Positions 40,213 to 48,435 are shown, counted from the stretch's first letter. The stretch: DNA of 64,000 nt from Subdoligranulum variabile (GCA_003343905.1 QAKI01000040.1:1-64000); one strand, 5' to 3'. Translations and numbers: made by a program. The notes: generated by a model from the sequence alone, not told the origin.

Positions 40213-40911
40213 ATGAATATGCACCCCAAAACAACCAGAGGTCTTAAAGAACAAATTTACCAGACCTTGAAAGATCGACTGATCGACTGTGTGTATGAGC
40301 CCGGCAGTATGCTGAACGAGGCCCAGCTCGCAGCAGAATTCGGCTTGAGCCGCACCCCCATACGGGAGGCCATCACCCGGCTGGAAATGGAGGGGTTCGT
40401 CAAAACGCTGCCCAAAAAAGGGATCTATGTGACGAGTTTGACCTTTCAGGACGTTATTCAGGTTTTTCAGACGCGCCTGGAAGTTGAGCCCATTGCCCTG
40501 CGATTGGCCGCCAACCGGCTGCCCAAAGAGGAATTGCTCGCCTTTTCCCGCAAATTTGAGGAACCGGTCATCGATATACAAAACAGCTTTCGGCTGGACA
40601 CTGCCATGCACCTGTTCATCATCGAAAACTGCGGCAACCGTTATATCATCAATATGATGCGCCGCGTGTTCGAGGACAATACCCGGATCATCATTTCCAG
40701 CAAGCAAAACCAGACCCAGATCCATGACGCCAAGCAGGAACACCTTGATATTCTGCACCTGCTGTATCAGGACCAATATGCGGAAGCCGAAGTCAAAATG
40801 CGGCTCCATATCGAGTCCTGCCGACAGGCTGCCATGGAGTATTTCTGCAATCTTCCGCTGTCTGTTTCCCAACAGGAAACCCTGTACCAGCGGGAACTAA
40901 ACAAACTGTAA
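40213..40911 (+). CDS. FCD-domain GntR-family regulator of the GntP operon
   Basis: A 232-residue regulator with the winged helix (SMLNEAQLAAEFGLSRTPIREAITRLEMEGFVKTLPKKGIYVT) and a C-terminal FCD ligand domain. The effector is probably the hydroxy- or sugar acid taken in by the divergent GntP permease. It is followed by a hairpin with T-run and is a single-gene unit. Confidence 0.92.
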   Translation: MNMHPKTTRGLKEQIYQTLKDRLIDCVYEPGSMLNEAQLAAEFGLSRTPIREAITRLEMEGFVKTLPKKGIYVTSLTFQDVIQVFQTRLEVEPIALRLAANRLPKEELLAFSRKFEEPVIDIQNSFRLDTAMHLFIIENCGNRYIINMMRRVFEDNTRIIISSKQNQTQIHDAKQEHLDILHLLYQDQYAEAEVKMRLHIESCRQAAMEYFCNLPLSVSQQETLYQRELNKL

Positions 40912-40920
40912 GTCCCCGCA

Positions 40921-40975
40921 AGCAGTCGAAGTGGCAGCGTCCTTATGCTGCCATTCCGGCTGCTTTTCTTTACCC
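40921..40975 (+). terminator. Terminator of the GntR gene
   Basis: An outer pair AGCAG / CTGCT encloses TGGCAGC / GCTGCCA arms; TTTTCTTT follows. It starts 10 bp beyond the GntR stop. Confidence 0.6.
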
Positions 40976-41063
40976 CCGCCGTGACGCAAATTGACAAAGC
41001 CTACGGGCGTTTTCCCATATAGTAAAGTTGTGACGCTGCTGCGCACAGAGAGGAAGCCGTTCC

Positions 41064-42422
41064 ATGAAAACCACACCGATCCGCGCCGCCGCCCTGCTGG
41101 CCGCCGTGCTGCTGGCAGGCGGGCAGGCGCTTGCCGTGCGGGCCGAAGCGCCCGCGCAGGCCGCCACCCCCGAACAGGCCGCCGCGGGACAAGCCACCCC
41201 GGAACAGGCCGCGCCGGACCCCGCCGCACCCGAACAGGTCCCCTCCGAACAGTCTGCCCAGGAAGCGGCTAATGCGCTGCTTCCTGCCGCCGAAGGCACG
41301 GTGCCCGACGCGGTCAGCCCCATCGGCACTACGATCAATCTGTTCGACTACTGGATCACCACCCGCGACGCGCCGGACAACGTGAACCCGCCCGACATGG
41401 ATCAGGGCATCAACGCCGGGCGCGTGCTGCGGTTCAGTGTCTCGCCGGGGCAGGGCAACGGGCTGAACAACTACACCGGCAGCGCCGCGCCCCGCACCGG
41501 CATGGTGGACAGCACTTTGCAGGACGGCTACCCGATGCTGCGCGAAAGCGGGCAGTCGCTGGATTATCTGTTCGACCCGGCCCTGCCTTCCGACGGCAAG
41601 GCGTCCTTCCCGCAGGTGCGCAGCCTGCTGCAGATCGACGCCCAGAACTACTTCTACTACGACTGCACCGAAAACTTTGCCCAGTATGACCCGGCCACGA
41701 ACGCCTTTATCCTGTACGACGGCCCCGGCGTCTATGGCGGCGGTTCGCCCGGCATCCGGGGGCAGTTCTTCCCCTTCAACGACTACGCCCAGGTGCGCAA
41801 CATGAACGCCGAAAACCGCGCCATCAATCACTATTTCGGCGTGACGATGACGACCCGCTTTATCCAGATGCCCGGCGGCACCGTGGACGGCACCCCCGGC
41901 GGCACCCCGGTGACCTACGAGTTTTCGGGCGACGACGACGTGTGGGTGTTCATCGACGACGTGCTGGTGGGGGATCTGGGCGGCATCCACGACGCGGCGT
42001 CGCTGTCCATCAATTTCCAGACCGGCGAGGTGCAGGTCAACGGCGCGGCCAACGGCACCCTGCAGGAAAAGTTTCTGGCCGCAGGCAAGCCTTGGACCAG
42101 CGGGTCCGCCACCTTTGCCGACGATACATACCACACGCTCAAGTTCTTCTATCTGGAGCGGGGCAACCATGCTTCCAACATGCAGCTCAAATTCAACCTT
42201 GTTTCGATCCCGCAAAGCGACCTGATCAAAGTGGACCAGACCGGCGACCCCGTGGGCGGCGCGCAGTTCGACCTGTACTATCTGCCCGCGGACGGGACCG
42301 AAGAACGGATCGCCACCGGCGTGACCGGGAACGACGGTTCGTTCGTGTTCCAGAACCCCGACGGCACCCTGCTGAGCCTGAACGACCTGAAAGACCGCTA
42401 CGACGGCCCCGGACGCCGCTGA
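41064..42422 (+). CDS. Fibro-slime-domain surface protein, N-terminal part (frameshifted)
   Basis: A 452-codon frame with a signal peptide (ALLAAVLLAGGQALAVRAEA), then an Ala/Pro/Glu-rich repeat stretch (TPEQAA-type, residues about 30-75), then a fibro-slime (PA14-like) domain at about 85-385, with YFYYDCTENFAQYD, TYEFSGDDDVWVFIDDVLVGD and HTLKFFYLERGNHASNM. A Cna-B/SpaA-like domain then starts (GGAQFDLYYLPADGTEERI) but is cut by a TGA at 42420-42422. The missing half follows at once in the -1 frame, so this is the front of one adhesin-like gene broken at the C-run 42407-42410. Confidence 0.85.
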   Translation: MKTTPIRAAALLAAVLLAGGQALAVRAEAPAQAATPEQAAAGQATPEQAAPDPAAPEQVPSEQSAQEAANALLPAAEGTVPDAVSPIGTTINLFDYWITTRDAPDNVNPPDMDQGINAGRVLRFSVSPGQGNGLNNYTGSAAPRTGMVDSTLQDGYPMLRESGQSLDYLFDPALPSDGKASFPQVRSLLQIDAQNYFYYDCTENFAQYDPATNAFILYDGPGVYGGGSPGIRGQFFPFNDYAQVRNMNAENRAINHYFGVTMTTRFIQMPGGTVDGTPGGTPVTYEFSGDDDVWVFIDDVLVGDLGGIHDAASLSINFQTGEVQVNGAANGTLQEKFLAAGKPWTSGSATFADDTYHTLKFFYLERGNHASNMQLKFNLVSIPQSDLIKVDQTGDPVGGAQFDLYYLPADGTEERIATGVTGNDGSFVFQNPDGTLLSLNDLKDRYDGPGRR

Positions 42423-43246
42423 AACTGACCTACTTTGCCAACAACCGCTATGTGGAGTACGGCCCCACCACCCCCGGCCAGCCGGTCTACTTCCATGTGG
42501 AAGAAGGCTGGGGACGGCTGGCCGTGACCCAGGACTACGCGGCAGGCAGCGAACAGGACCTGAAAACCGATCTGGGCGATCAGGACCTGACCGCCCTGTT
42601 CGCCCGCAGCACTATTGTGCGGGTGCGCAACCAGTCCACCCGGCTGGTGCTGCAAAAGGAAGTCACCGGCCCGCTGGGGGAGCGCGACCGGCCTTTCGAC
42701 TTTACGCTGACGCTGCTGGACCCCCAGGGCGCGCCGCTGACCGGCACCTACGGCGACGTGACGCTGGACGAAAACGGCACCGCACAGATCAGCCTGACCG
42801 ACGGCGGCCAGGCGGTGCTGCGCGGCCTGCCGGACGGCACCGTCTGCACGGTGCGCGAAACACCGGCGGAGGACTACGAGACCACCGTGCGCATCAACGG
42901 CGGGGAGCCGCAGCCCGGCCCCGAAGCCACCGTGACCACGCAGACGGGGCTGACTTCCCTGCTGTTCACCAACCGCAGCACCCGCACGCCGCCCGACCCG
43001 ACGCCCACGGCCACACCGCCCGCGCCCACCGCCAGCCCGGCCGTGCCCACGGCCGCCCCCGGCACGCCGGGGCCTGCCGCGCCGGGCGGGGCTGTGTCCC
43101 CCGCCCCCTCGCCCGCCCCTTCCGCCAAACCGCAGGACGGCGGACCGCCAGCCACCGGGGACGGCTTTGCCCCGGCTTTTTGGGCCATGCTGGCCGCCGC
43201 TTCGCTGGCAGGGCTGCTCCTGCTGCGCCGCCGCAGCGGGCGCTGA
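42411..43246 (+). pseudogene. C-terminal part of the fibro-slime surface protein (-1 frame)
   Basis: In the -1 frame, sequence continues as PRTPLKLTYFANNRYVEYG, completing the first SpaA-like domain. Then comes a second one (LVLQKEVTGPLGERDRPFDF to TVRETPAEDYETTV, the usual Cna-B pattern), a Pro/Ala/Thr-rich wall-spanning stretch, and a sorting tail: PPATGDGF, a hydrophobic helix (FWAMLAAASLAGLLLL) and RRRSGR. PPATG is a variant of the LPXTG sortase site. No ribosome site is seen near the break, so expression needs a frameshift or repair of one base. With it the protein is about 728 residues. Confidence 0.8.
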
Positions 43247-43325
43247 CACAGGCCGCGGCAGAGACCATAAGTCATGACCACCCCTAAGAGGGGTGGCATG
43301 ACGAGCGGCCTATAAGGCCGAGATA

Positions 43326-43354
43326 AAAGCCAGCGCCTGAATGACGCTGGCTTT
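43326..43354 (-). terminator. Hairpin downstream of tnpA
   Basis: Perfect 10-bp arms AAAGCCAGCG / CGCTGGCTTT, 29 bp past the tnpA stop on minus. It may be a tnpA terminator or part of the element end. Confidence 0.6.
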
Positions 43355-43382
43355 CACTTCGTTCAAGCCTCTGGTGGTATGA

Positions 43383-43844
43383 TTACTTGCTACCCTTGAA
43401 AGGGTCTGCATACTCCTTCTTGCTTAAACTATCTTCTATTTGATCCTGCTTTTCTTGCTCCCGGATATATTTTTGTATTGTCGCAGTATTGATTCCTACT
43501 GTACTCACATAATATCCTGTTGCCCAGAAATTTCTATTCCCAAATTTATATTTCAGGTTTGCATGCCTTTCAAATATCATCATTGCACTTTTCCCTTTGA
43601 GATATCCCATGAATTGAGATACACTGTATTTGGGCGGTATACTTACCAGAATATGTATATGATCCGGCATCATATGCCCTTCTATAATTTCTACTCCTTT
43701 CCACTTACACAAATCTTTTATGATTTGCTGGATATCTTTTCTCAACTCTTTATAGATTACTTTTCGACGGTACTTCGGTGTAAAAACAATGTGATACTTG
43801 CATATCCATTTGGTATGTGCTAAACTATTTGCCACAAGAAACAT
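43383..43844 (-). CDS. tnpA: IS200/IS605-family transposase TnpA (HUH/Y1)
   Basis: A 153-residue Y1 transposase. It starts MFLVANSLAHTKWICKYHIVFTPKYRRK; the HUH metal motif is in MMPDHIHILVSIPP, and the nucleophile Tyr is in the helix YYVSTVGINTATIQKYIREQ. It cuts and joins single-stranded ends of the element. The start is ATG at 43844, whose GGAAAGG ribosome site and start codon lie in one arm of a long hairpin. All usual parts are intact, so it may be active. Confidence 0.93.
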   Translation of the reverse strand: MFLVANSLAHTKWICKYHIVFTPKYRRKVIYKELRKDIQQIIKDLCKWKGVEIIEGHMMPDHIHILVSIPPKYSVSQFMGYLKGKSAMMIFERHANLKYKFGNRNFWATGYYVSTVGINTATIQKYIREQEKQDQIEDSLSKKEYADPFKGSK

Positions 43845-43903
43845 CCTTTCCTGGTTTTTTAGAGGCTTGAACAATCTCTATTTTACCGGAAAGGATGTTT
43901 CTT
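43836..43903 (-). promoter_or_regulatory. Leader hairpin that masks the tnpA ribosome site and start
   Basis: Perfect 16-bp arms: AAGAAACATCCTTTCC (43836-43851) and its complement at 43888-43903, with a 36-nt loop. On the minus-strand mRNA the inner arm holds GGAAAGG and the ATG of tnpA, so the start would be hidden, as known for IS200 mRNA. Confidence 0.8.
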
Positions 43904-43987
43904 TGCTTAAGCTTTAATCCACCCGCATAGCGGGCGGTTGTTGACCTTTCGCTTATTCGCGAAAGGTCTTTGCTAAAGCACTAACAA

Positions 43988-44023
43988 AACCCCCGGCAGG
44001 TCCCGAAGGACCCGCCGGGGGTT
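43988..44023 (-). terminator. Terminator of brnQ
   Basis: A 16-bp stem (AACCCCCGGCAGGTCC against its partner, with one G-U pair) and a 4-nt loop, followed by TTTTGTTAG on minus. It starts 18 bp past the brnQ stop. Confidence 0.85.
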
Positions 44024-44040
44024 CGCTGTTTTTATAAGGA

Positions 44041-45384
44041 TCAGGCCGCGTGCCGCAGGCGGCGCACCACCAGACCGATGACCAGACCGATCAGCGCCGG
44101 GCAGACCCAGCCAAAGCCCTGCGCATACAGCGGCAGCCAGGCGGCCACCCCGTCCACCAGCGGCTGCAGGTGCAGCGCCGCGCGGGCGGCATCGGGCAGG
44201 GTGCGCAGCAGGTCCATCACAGCGGCCACCGCCGTGAAGCCGATGGTCCACCGCAGCACGCAGCGGTCGTTGCCGAAGAAGCGGCCGAACAGCGTGAGCA
44301 GGATCAGCACGATGGCCAGCGGGTACAGGAACATCAGCACCGGCAGCGAGTAGGCCAGGATCGCATCCAGCCCCAGGTTCGCCAGCAGGAAGGACAGGGC
44401 GCAGAAAGCCACCGCCCACACCCGGTAGGACGGCCCGCCGGGGAAGATATCCACAAAGGTCTCGCCGCAGCTCGTGATCAGGCCGACCGCCGTTTTCAGG
44501 CAGGCCACCGTGACGGTGACCGCCAGAATGAACGCGCCCGCGCCGCCGAAGTAGTAGGCCGCGATCTGGGCCAGCGCCTCGCCGCCGTTGGCGGCCGCCG
44601 CGAACTGGCCGCGGCTCTGGGCGCCCACCAGCGTGACCAGCAGGTAGATCGCCGCCATCAGCACCGAGCTGAGCAGCCCGGCCACGACGGTGTTGCGGGC
44701 CACCTGGCCCGGTTCCTGCACGCCCAGGTTGCGGATGGCCCGCACCACGATGATGCCGAAAGCCAGCCCGGCCAGGGCGTCCATCGTGTTATAGCCTTCC
44801 AGCAGGCCGGTGGAGAACGCCGCCGATGTATAGTTGCCCGCCGGTTCCACGGCCGACGCCTGGCCCAGCGGCGCAGTCAGCGCCCGGATCACCAGCACCG
44901 CCAGGAAGCAGAGGAACAGCGGGTTGAGCAGCTTGCCGATCCAGGTCAGGATCTGGCCGGGCCGCAGCGAGAAGAACAGCACCGCCGCAAAGAAAGCCAG
45001 CGAAAAGACCGCCAGCGTGGCGCCCTGCCATTCGGCCGGGACCAGCCGCTGGATGCCCACCGTAAAGGACACGGTCGCGCAGCGGGGAATGGCGAAGAAC
45101 GGGCCGATGGTCAGGTACAGCAGGCAGGTGAAAAACAGGCCGTACCCGCGGCCCACCCGGCTGCTGAGCTGGAGAAGCCCTTCCTCCCGGCTGATGCCCA
45201 GCGCCGCCACGCCCAGCAGCGGCAGGCCCACGCCGGTGATCAGGAAGCCCGCCGACGCCTGCCAGAGATTCTGGCCCGCCAACTGGCCCATGGATACAGG
45301 GAAGATCAGGTTCCCCGCGCCGAAAAACATGCCGAACAGCATGCTGGCTACCAGCACCCGCTGTTTGAAGGTAAGTTGCTGCAT
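44041..45384 (-). CDS. brnQ: Branched-chain amino acid transporter, LIVCS family
   Basis: A 447-residue membrane protein with about twelve helices. It starts MQQLTFKQRVLVASMLFGMFFGAGNLIFPVSMGQ, the clear BrnQ opening. Later LEGYNTMDALAGLAFGIIVVRAIR is also conserved. It carries Leu, Ile and Val inward with Na+ or H+. The ATG at 45384 follows GAAGGAGACG and is chosen over a frame seven codons longer. It lies 105 bp downstream of the CNNM gene on the same strand. Confidence 0.94.
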   Translation of the reverse strand: MQQLTFKQRVLVASMLFGMFFGAGNLIFPVSMGQLAGQNLWQASAGFLITGVGLPLLGVAALGISREEGLLQLSSRVGRGYGLFFTCLLYLTIGPFFAIPRCATVSFTVGIQRLVPAEWQGATLAVFSLAFFAAVLFFSLRPGQILTWIGKLLNPLFLCFLAVLVIRALTAPLGQASAVEPAGNYTSAAFSTGLLEGYNTMDALAGLAFGIIVVRAIRNLGVQEPGQVARNTVVAGLLSSVLMAAIYLLVTLVGAQSRGQFAAAANGGEALAQIAAYYFGGAGAFILAVTVTVACLKTAVGLITSCGETFVDIFPGGPSYRVWAVAFCALSFLLANLGLDAILAYSLPVLMFLYPLAIVLILLTLFGRFFGNDRCVLRWTIGFTAVAAVMDLLRTLPDAARAALHLQPLVDGVAAWLPLYAQGFGWVCPALIGLVIGLVVRRLRHAA

Positions 45385-45489
45385 GATCGTCTCCTTCCGC
45401 CGCAAAAGTACCCCGCCGGGGCTTGGCGGTGCGCGGGCGGGGCGTGATGCCCCCGGCCTGGCGCCGCTTCACGGCGGGGCGCTGTGCGG

Positions 45490-46917
45490 TCATTCCTCTT
45501 TTTCTTTTTTCTCTTTTTCTTTCTTTTCCTTTTTCTCCCGTTCGCGGCGCTCCCAGGCGGATTCGCCCTTGTCGTCACGGTCGGCGGCGGGGTTCTCCTC
45601 CTCCGGCTTGGGGCGGACCAGCTCCACCAGCGCGCTGGCGATCTTGCGGTCGCGCACATCCTCCACGCGGATGCGCAGGCCGTTGATCTCCACCGTGAAC
45701 TGGGTGCCGTCCTCCGGGATGGCGGGCAGGCAGCTCATGACCATGCCGCTGACGGTATCATAGTCGGCGTCCTCCGGCAGTTCGATATCCAGCGCGTCGG
45801 CCAGATCCTCCACGCGCAGGCTGCCTTCCACGCGCCACACGCTGTCCGACACCTGCTGGATCGGCAGGGGTTCCTCGGGGTCAAATTCGTCGTAGATATT
45901 GCCCACGATCTCTTCCAGCAGGTCCTCGATGGTGACGATGCCCGCCGTGCCGCCGTACTCATCCACCACGATGGCCAGATGGTTCTTCTGGGCCTGCATA
46001 TCGCGGAACAGGCGGTCGGCATGGACGTTTTCCGGCACAAAGTAGGCCGGGCGCAGCAGGCTTTCCAGCGGGCAGGGGTCCGTCCGCTGCAGGTTCAGCA
46101 GGAAGTCGCGGGCGTTGAGCACGCCGCGGACGTTGTTGATGTTGTCCTCATAGACAGGGTAGCGGCTCAGGCCGGTCTTCTGGATGGTATCCAGGATGAC
46201 GTCGCTCTCCTCGTCCAGGCTGAACGCAGACACATCGGGTTCCGGCGTCATCACGTCGCTGGCGACCCGGTCGCCGAAGTCGAACACGTTCTCGATCCAC
46301 TTCTGTTCTTCCTGGGCGATGGCGCCCTGTTCGCCGCTGTTTTCCACCATCATGCGGATGTCTTCCTCACTGGCGGCGGCTTCCTCGGCCTCGGTCTTGA
46401 GGCCCAGCAGGTGCAGCGTGCCGTTGGTGGTCACGTTCAGCAGGGCCATCATGGGGGCGAACACCACGCTGATGACATGCACGACGCCCAGCGCCGCGCG
46501 GGCCCAGGCTTCCGGCTGCTGCATGGCGATGCGCTTGGGCACCATTTCGCCGAAGGCGATGGAGAAGAAAGAGATCACGATGGTCACGACCACCATCGAG
46601 AACACCGACACCACGCCCGCGGGCAGCGGCAGGCCCAGCCCGATCAGGAAGTCGGACAGGTAGCCGGAGAAGTTCTCGGTACCGAAAGCGGCGCCCAGGA
46701 AGCCCGACAGCGTGATGGCCACCTGGATGGCGGACAAAAAGCGGTTGGGGTTTTCCACCAGGGCCAGCAGCCGGGCGGCGGTCTGGTCGCCGCCTTCGGC
46801 CTGCTTGCTCAGTTTGACCGAGTTCAGGGACAGGAACGCGATCTCCGACCCGGCGAAGAAGGCGTTGAGCAGGATAAAGACTACCTGCAAGAGAATTTGT
46901 GAGGGAAGATTTTCCAC
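45490..46917 (-). CDS. CNNM/CorC-type membrane protein (DUF21-CBS-CorC_HlyC)
   Basis: A 475-residue protein often annotated as 'hemolysin family'. A DUF21 membrane domain (residues 1-180; FVLLNAFFAGSEIAFLSLN-like start) is followed by a pair of CBS domains (RVASDVMTPEPDVSAF; NHLAIVVDEYGGTAGIVTIEDLLEEIVGNIYDE) and a CorC_HlyC domain, then a charged Lys/Glu-rich tail. Relatives export Mg2+ or exchange it for Na+. The start is taken as GTG at 46917, with AAAGGAGCG nine bases before; an ATG 19 codons upstream lacks a site. A leader with a terminator precedes it. Confidence 0.9.
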   Translation of the reverse strand: MENLPSQILLQVVFILLNAFFAGSEIAFLSLNSVKLSKQAEGGDQTAARLLALVENPNRFLSAIQVAITLSGFLGAAFGTENFSGYLSDFLIGLGLPLPAGVVSVFSMVVVTIVISFFSIAFGEMVPKRIAMQQPEAWARAALGVVHVISVVFAPMMALLNVTTNGTLHLLGLKTEAEEAAASEEDIRMMVENSGEQGAIAQEEQKWIENVFDFGDRVASDVMTPEPDVSAFSLDEESDVILDTIQKTGLSRYPVYEDNINNVRGVLNARDFLLNLQRTDPCPLESLLRPAYFVPENVHADRLFRDMQAQKNHLAIVVDEYGGTAGIVTIEDLLEEIVGNIYDEFDPEEPLPIQQVSDSVWRVEGSLRVEDLADALDIELPEDADYDTVSGMVMSCLPAIPEDGTQFTVEINGLRIRVEDVRDRKIASALVELVRPKPEEENPAADRDDKGESAWERREREKKEKKEKEKKEKEE

Positions 46918-47119
46918 TTGAATAAACGCTCCTTTTTGTTGTGTGCAGAATTTCTGCGCAGCGGCAAAAAACACAAAAAAGCACAGCCCTGCGCCAGAGA
47001 GTCCAGCGGGGCTATGCTCTTATACCAAAATCGTGATGAAAAGTGGGTCGCTCCGGTTCGTCGCCGTCGGCGTTCATAGGGTGACTCGTTTCCTTTCCGC
47101 AGCGGTGGCTGCTATACAT
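46918..47119 (-). ncRNA. Candidate cis-regulatory leader RNA ahead of the CNNM gene
   Basis: From a predicted start near 47119 to the GTG at 46917 there are about 200 untranslated bases. The distal part holds several possible stems (GCAGC/GCTGC; CGCC-GAC-GGCG; ATGAA/TTCAT closing over it). It ends in a terminator: arms AGCATAGCCC / GGGCTGTGCT and a T-run (46974-47018). This is the layout of a metal- or metabolite-sensing attenuator. I do not see the cores of M-box, yybP-ykoY, NiCo, ydaO or other classes that I know. Confidence 0.55.
46974..47018 (-). terminator. Terminator inside the CNNM leader
   Basis: On minus, arms AGCATAGCCC and GGGCTGTGCT (one G-U pair) enclose 19 nt, followed by TTTTTTG. 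It lies 57 bp before the GTG start, so full-length mRNA needs read-through. Confidence 0.8.
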
Positions 47120-47125
47120 TTTTGT

Positions 47126-47154
47126 ATTATAGCGCAAAAATGCCCCGCCGTCAA
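47126..47154 (-). promoter_or_regulatory. Promoter of the CNNM leader
   Basis: On minus, TTGACG (47154-47149), 17-nt spacer, TATAAT (47131-47126): the closest match to consensus in the window. Confidence 0.85.
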
Positions 47155-47164
47155 GGGGAACCCC

Positions 47165-48259
47165 TTACCGCCCGAAATAGGCGGCGATCTGCCGCATACG
47201 CGCGCTCTGCTCCACATGGAAGGGGCAGCGCCCGTCACAGTGCCCGCAGCCGATGCAGTCGGCGGCGTGCTTTTTCAGCTTGGCGTAGTGGTCGGCGGCC
47301 ATCGCGTCCCCGATGCGGGCCAGATCGTAGTATTTGTTGATGAGCCCGATGTTCAGCCCCGCCGGGCAGGGCGCGCAGTGGTTGCAGTAGACGCAGGCGC
47401 CCTCGGCCTCCTTCGGCGTGAAGGTGCCCAGCACCGAATAGTCGCGCTCCTGCGGCGAAGCGTCCAGCCAGGCCAGCGCGCCCTTCACGTCGTCCATGTT
47501 GCGGACGCCGGGCACCACGGTCAGTACACCGGGCTTGTCCAGCGCGTACTGGATGCACTGCACCTTCGTCAGCGCCCTGCCGAACGGCGAGGTGCGCGCG
47601 TCCAGAAGCTGCCCGCCGGAGTAGGGCTTCATGACCGAGATGCCCACGCCCTCGGCTTCGCACCGGCGGTAAAGCGCCATCCGTTCCCCGGCACTGCCCG
47701 CGGCGAACTCGCCCTGCTGGTAGTCGTATGCCGGATTGATCGAGAACATCAACTGGTCCACCAGCCCGGTATCCAGCACTTTCTGCGCCAGTTCCGGCGT
47801 GTGGGACGACAGGCCGATGTGCCGCACGACGCCGCTCTTTTTCATGCCCAGCAAATAGTCCAGCACGCCGTTGCGCCGGTACTGGTCCCAGTCCTTTTCG
47901 GCGTCCAGGCAGTGGATAAAGCCGAAGTCGATGTAGTCGGTCCGCAGTTCTTTGAGCTGCCAGTCCACCTGACGTTTGATGGTCTCCAGGTCGGTGGTCC
48001 AGCCGTATTCGCCCGTGGTGTAGTCGGCCCCGAAGTGGACCTGATAGATCATCTCCCCGCGCACCGAGGCGAACGCCTGCCCGGCGCGGCGGAAAGACCC
48101 CGCCCCGGCGGCGGCAAAGTCCACATAGTTGACGCCCTGTTCATGGGCATAGGTCAGCGCGGCGACGGCTTCCTTTTCCGGCGTGTTGAAGATCGGGCCG
48201 GTGCCCAGGCCGATCACGCCGATCTTCCGGCCGGTTTTGGGGTGGATGCGGTATTCCAT
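47165..48259 (-). CDS. Aldo-keto reductase with C-terminal 4Fe-4S ferredoxin domain
   Basis: A 364-residue protein. Residues 1-270 are an aldo-keto reductase barrel (KIGVIGLGTGPIFNTP; YVDFAAAGAGSF; IGLSSHTPELAQK). The C-terminus holds two Cys clusters, CVYCNHCAPCPAG and CIGCGHCDGRCPF, of the type that bind 4Fe-4S. The family is widespread in anaerobes; it may take electrons from ferredoxin rather than from NADPH alone. The Tyr usual for the AKR active site is replaced by Phe in YVDFAAAG, as seen in this subfamily as far as I recall. The ATG at 48259 follows GGAGGGAACC. Confidence 0.9.
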   Translation of the reverse strand: MEYRIHPKTGRKIGVIGLGTGPIFNTPEKEAVAALTYAHEQGVNYVDFAAAGAGSFRRAGQAFASVRGEMIYQVHFGADYTTGEYGWTTDLETIKRQVDWQLKELRTDYIDFGFIHCLDAEKDWDQYRRNGVLDYLLGMKKSGVVRHIGLSSHTPELAQKVLDTGLVDQLMFSINPAYDYQQGEFAAGSAGERMALYRRCEAEGVGISVMKPYSGGQLLDARTSPFGRALTKVQCIQYALDKPGVLTVVPGVRNMDDVKGALAWLDASPQERDYSVLGTFTPKEAEGACVYCNHCAPCPAGLNIGLINKYYDLARIGDAMAADHYAKLKKHAADCIGCGHCDGRCPFHVEQSARMRQIAAYFGR

Positions 48260-48356
48260 AACGGTTCCCTCCTGATGGCGCGGGGCGCCCGCGCGGTCTT
48301 CTGGTTTGGTTCTTTTGGTCCGGCGGCAGGGGTGCCCGCCCGCCGGCGCCGTATTT

Positions 48357-48407
48357 TGACACAATGTCAGCACGTTTATTATACGCCTTTTGCTGACGCC
48401 ATGTCAA
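48357..48407 (-). promoter_or_regulatory. AKR promoter flanked by two TGACA-N3-TGTCA palindromes
   Basis: On minus, TTGACA (48407-48402), 18-nt spacer, TATAAT (48383-48378). TGACACAATGTCA (48357-48369) lies at the start site, and TGACGCCATGTCA (48394-48406), with one mismatch, overlaps the -35. A third copy is at 50685-50697. These are probable TetR operators. Confidence 0.8.
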
Positions 48408-48435
48408 TATGAAATCGCTGTTTTGTGGTCAGAAA

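Larger units (their letters stand above)
43278..43970 (-). mobile_element. IS200-type element (single tnpA, hairpin ends)
   Basis: An AT-rich segment of about 0.7 kb bearing one tnpA and hairpins near both ends: CCACCCCT-AAG-AGGGGTGG (43278-43296) and CGGCCT/AGGCCG (43306-43320) on one side, CCCGC/GCGGG (about 43922-43933) and GACCTTTCG/CGAAAGGTC (about 43944-43970) on the other. IS200/IS605 elements lack terminal inverted repeats and use such foldbacks; the exact ends are uncertain. It lies in the gap between the surface protein and brnQ and breaks no gene. Confidence 0.75.

Noticed and set aside
46974..47119. M-box (Mg2+) riboswitch ahead of the CNNM gene
   Set aside because: The conserved GTTAGGTGAGGCTCC-like core of the M-box is not present on either strand, so I left it as an unassigned leader.
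46943..48412. A plus-strand open frame across the CNNM leader and the AKR gene
   Set aside because: It is opposite a clear Fe-S aldo-keto reductase gene and crosses its operators; composition is that of a shadow frame.
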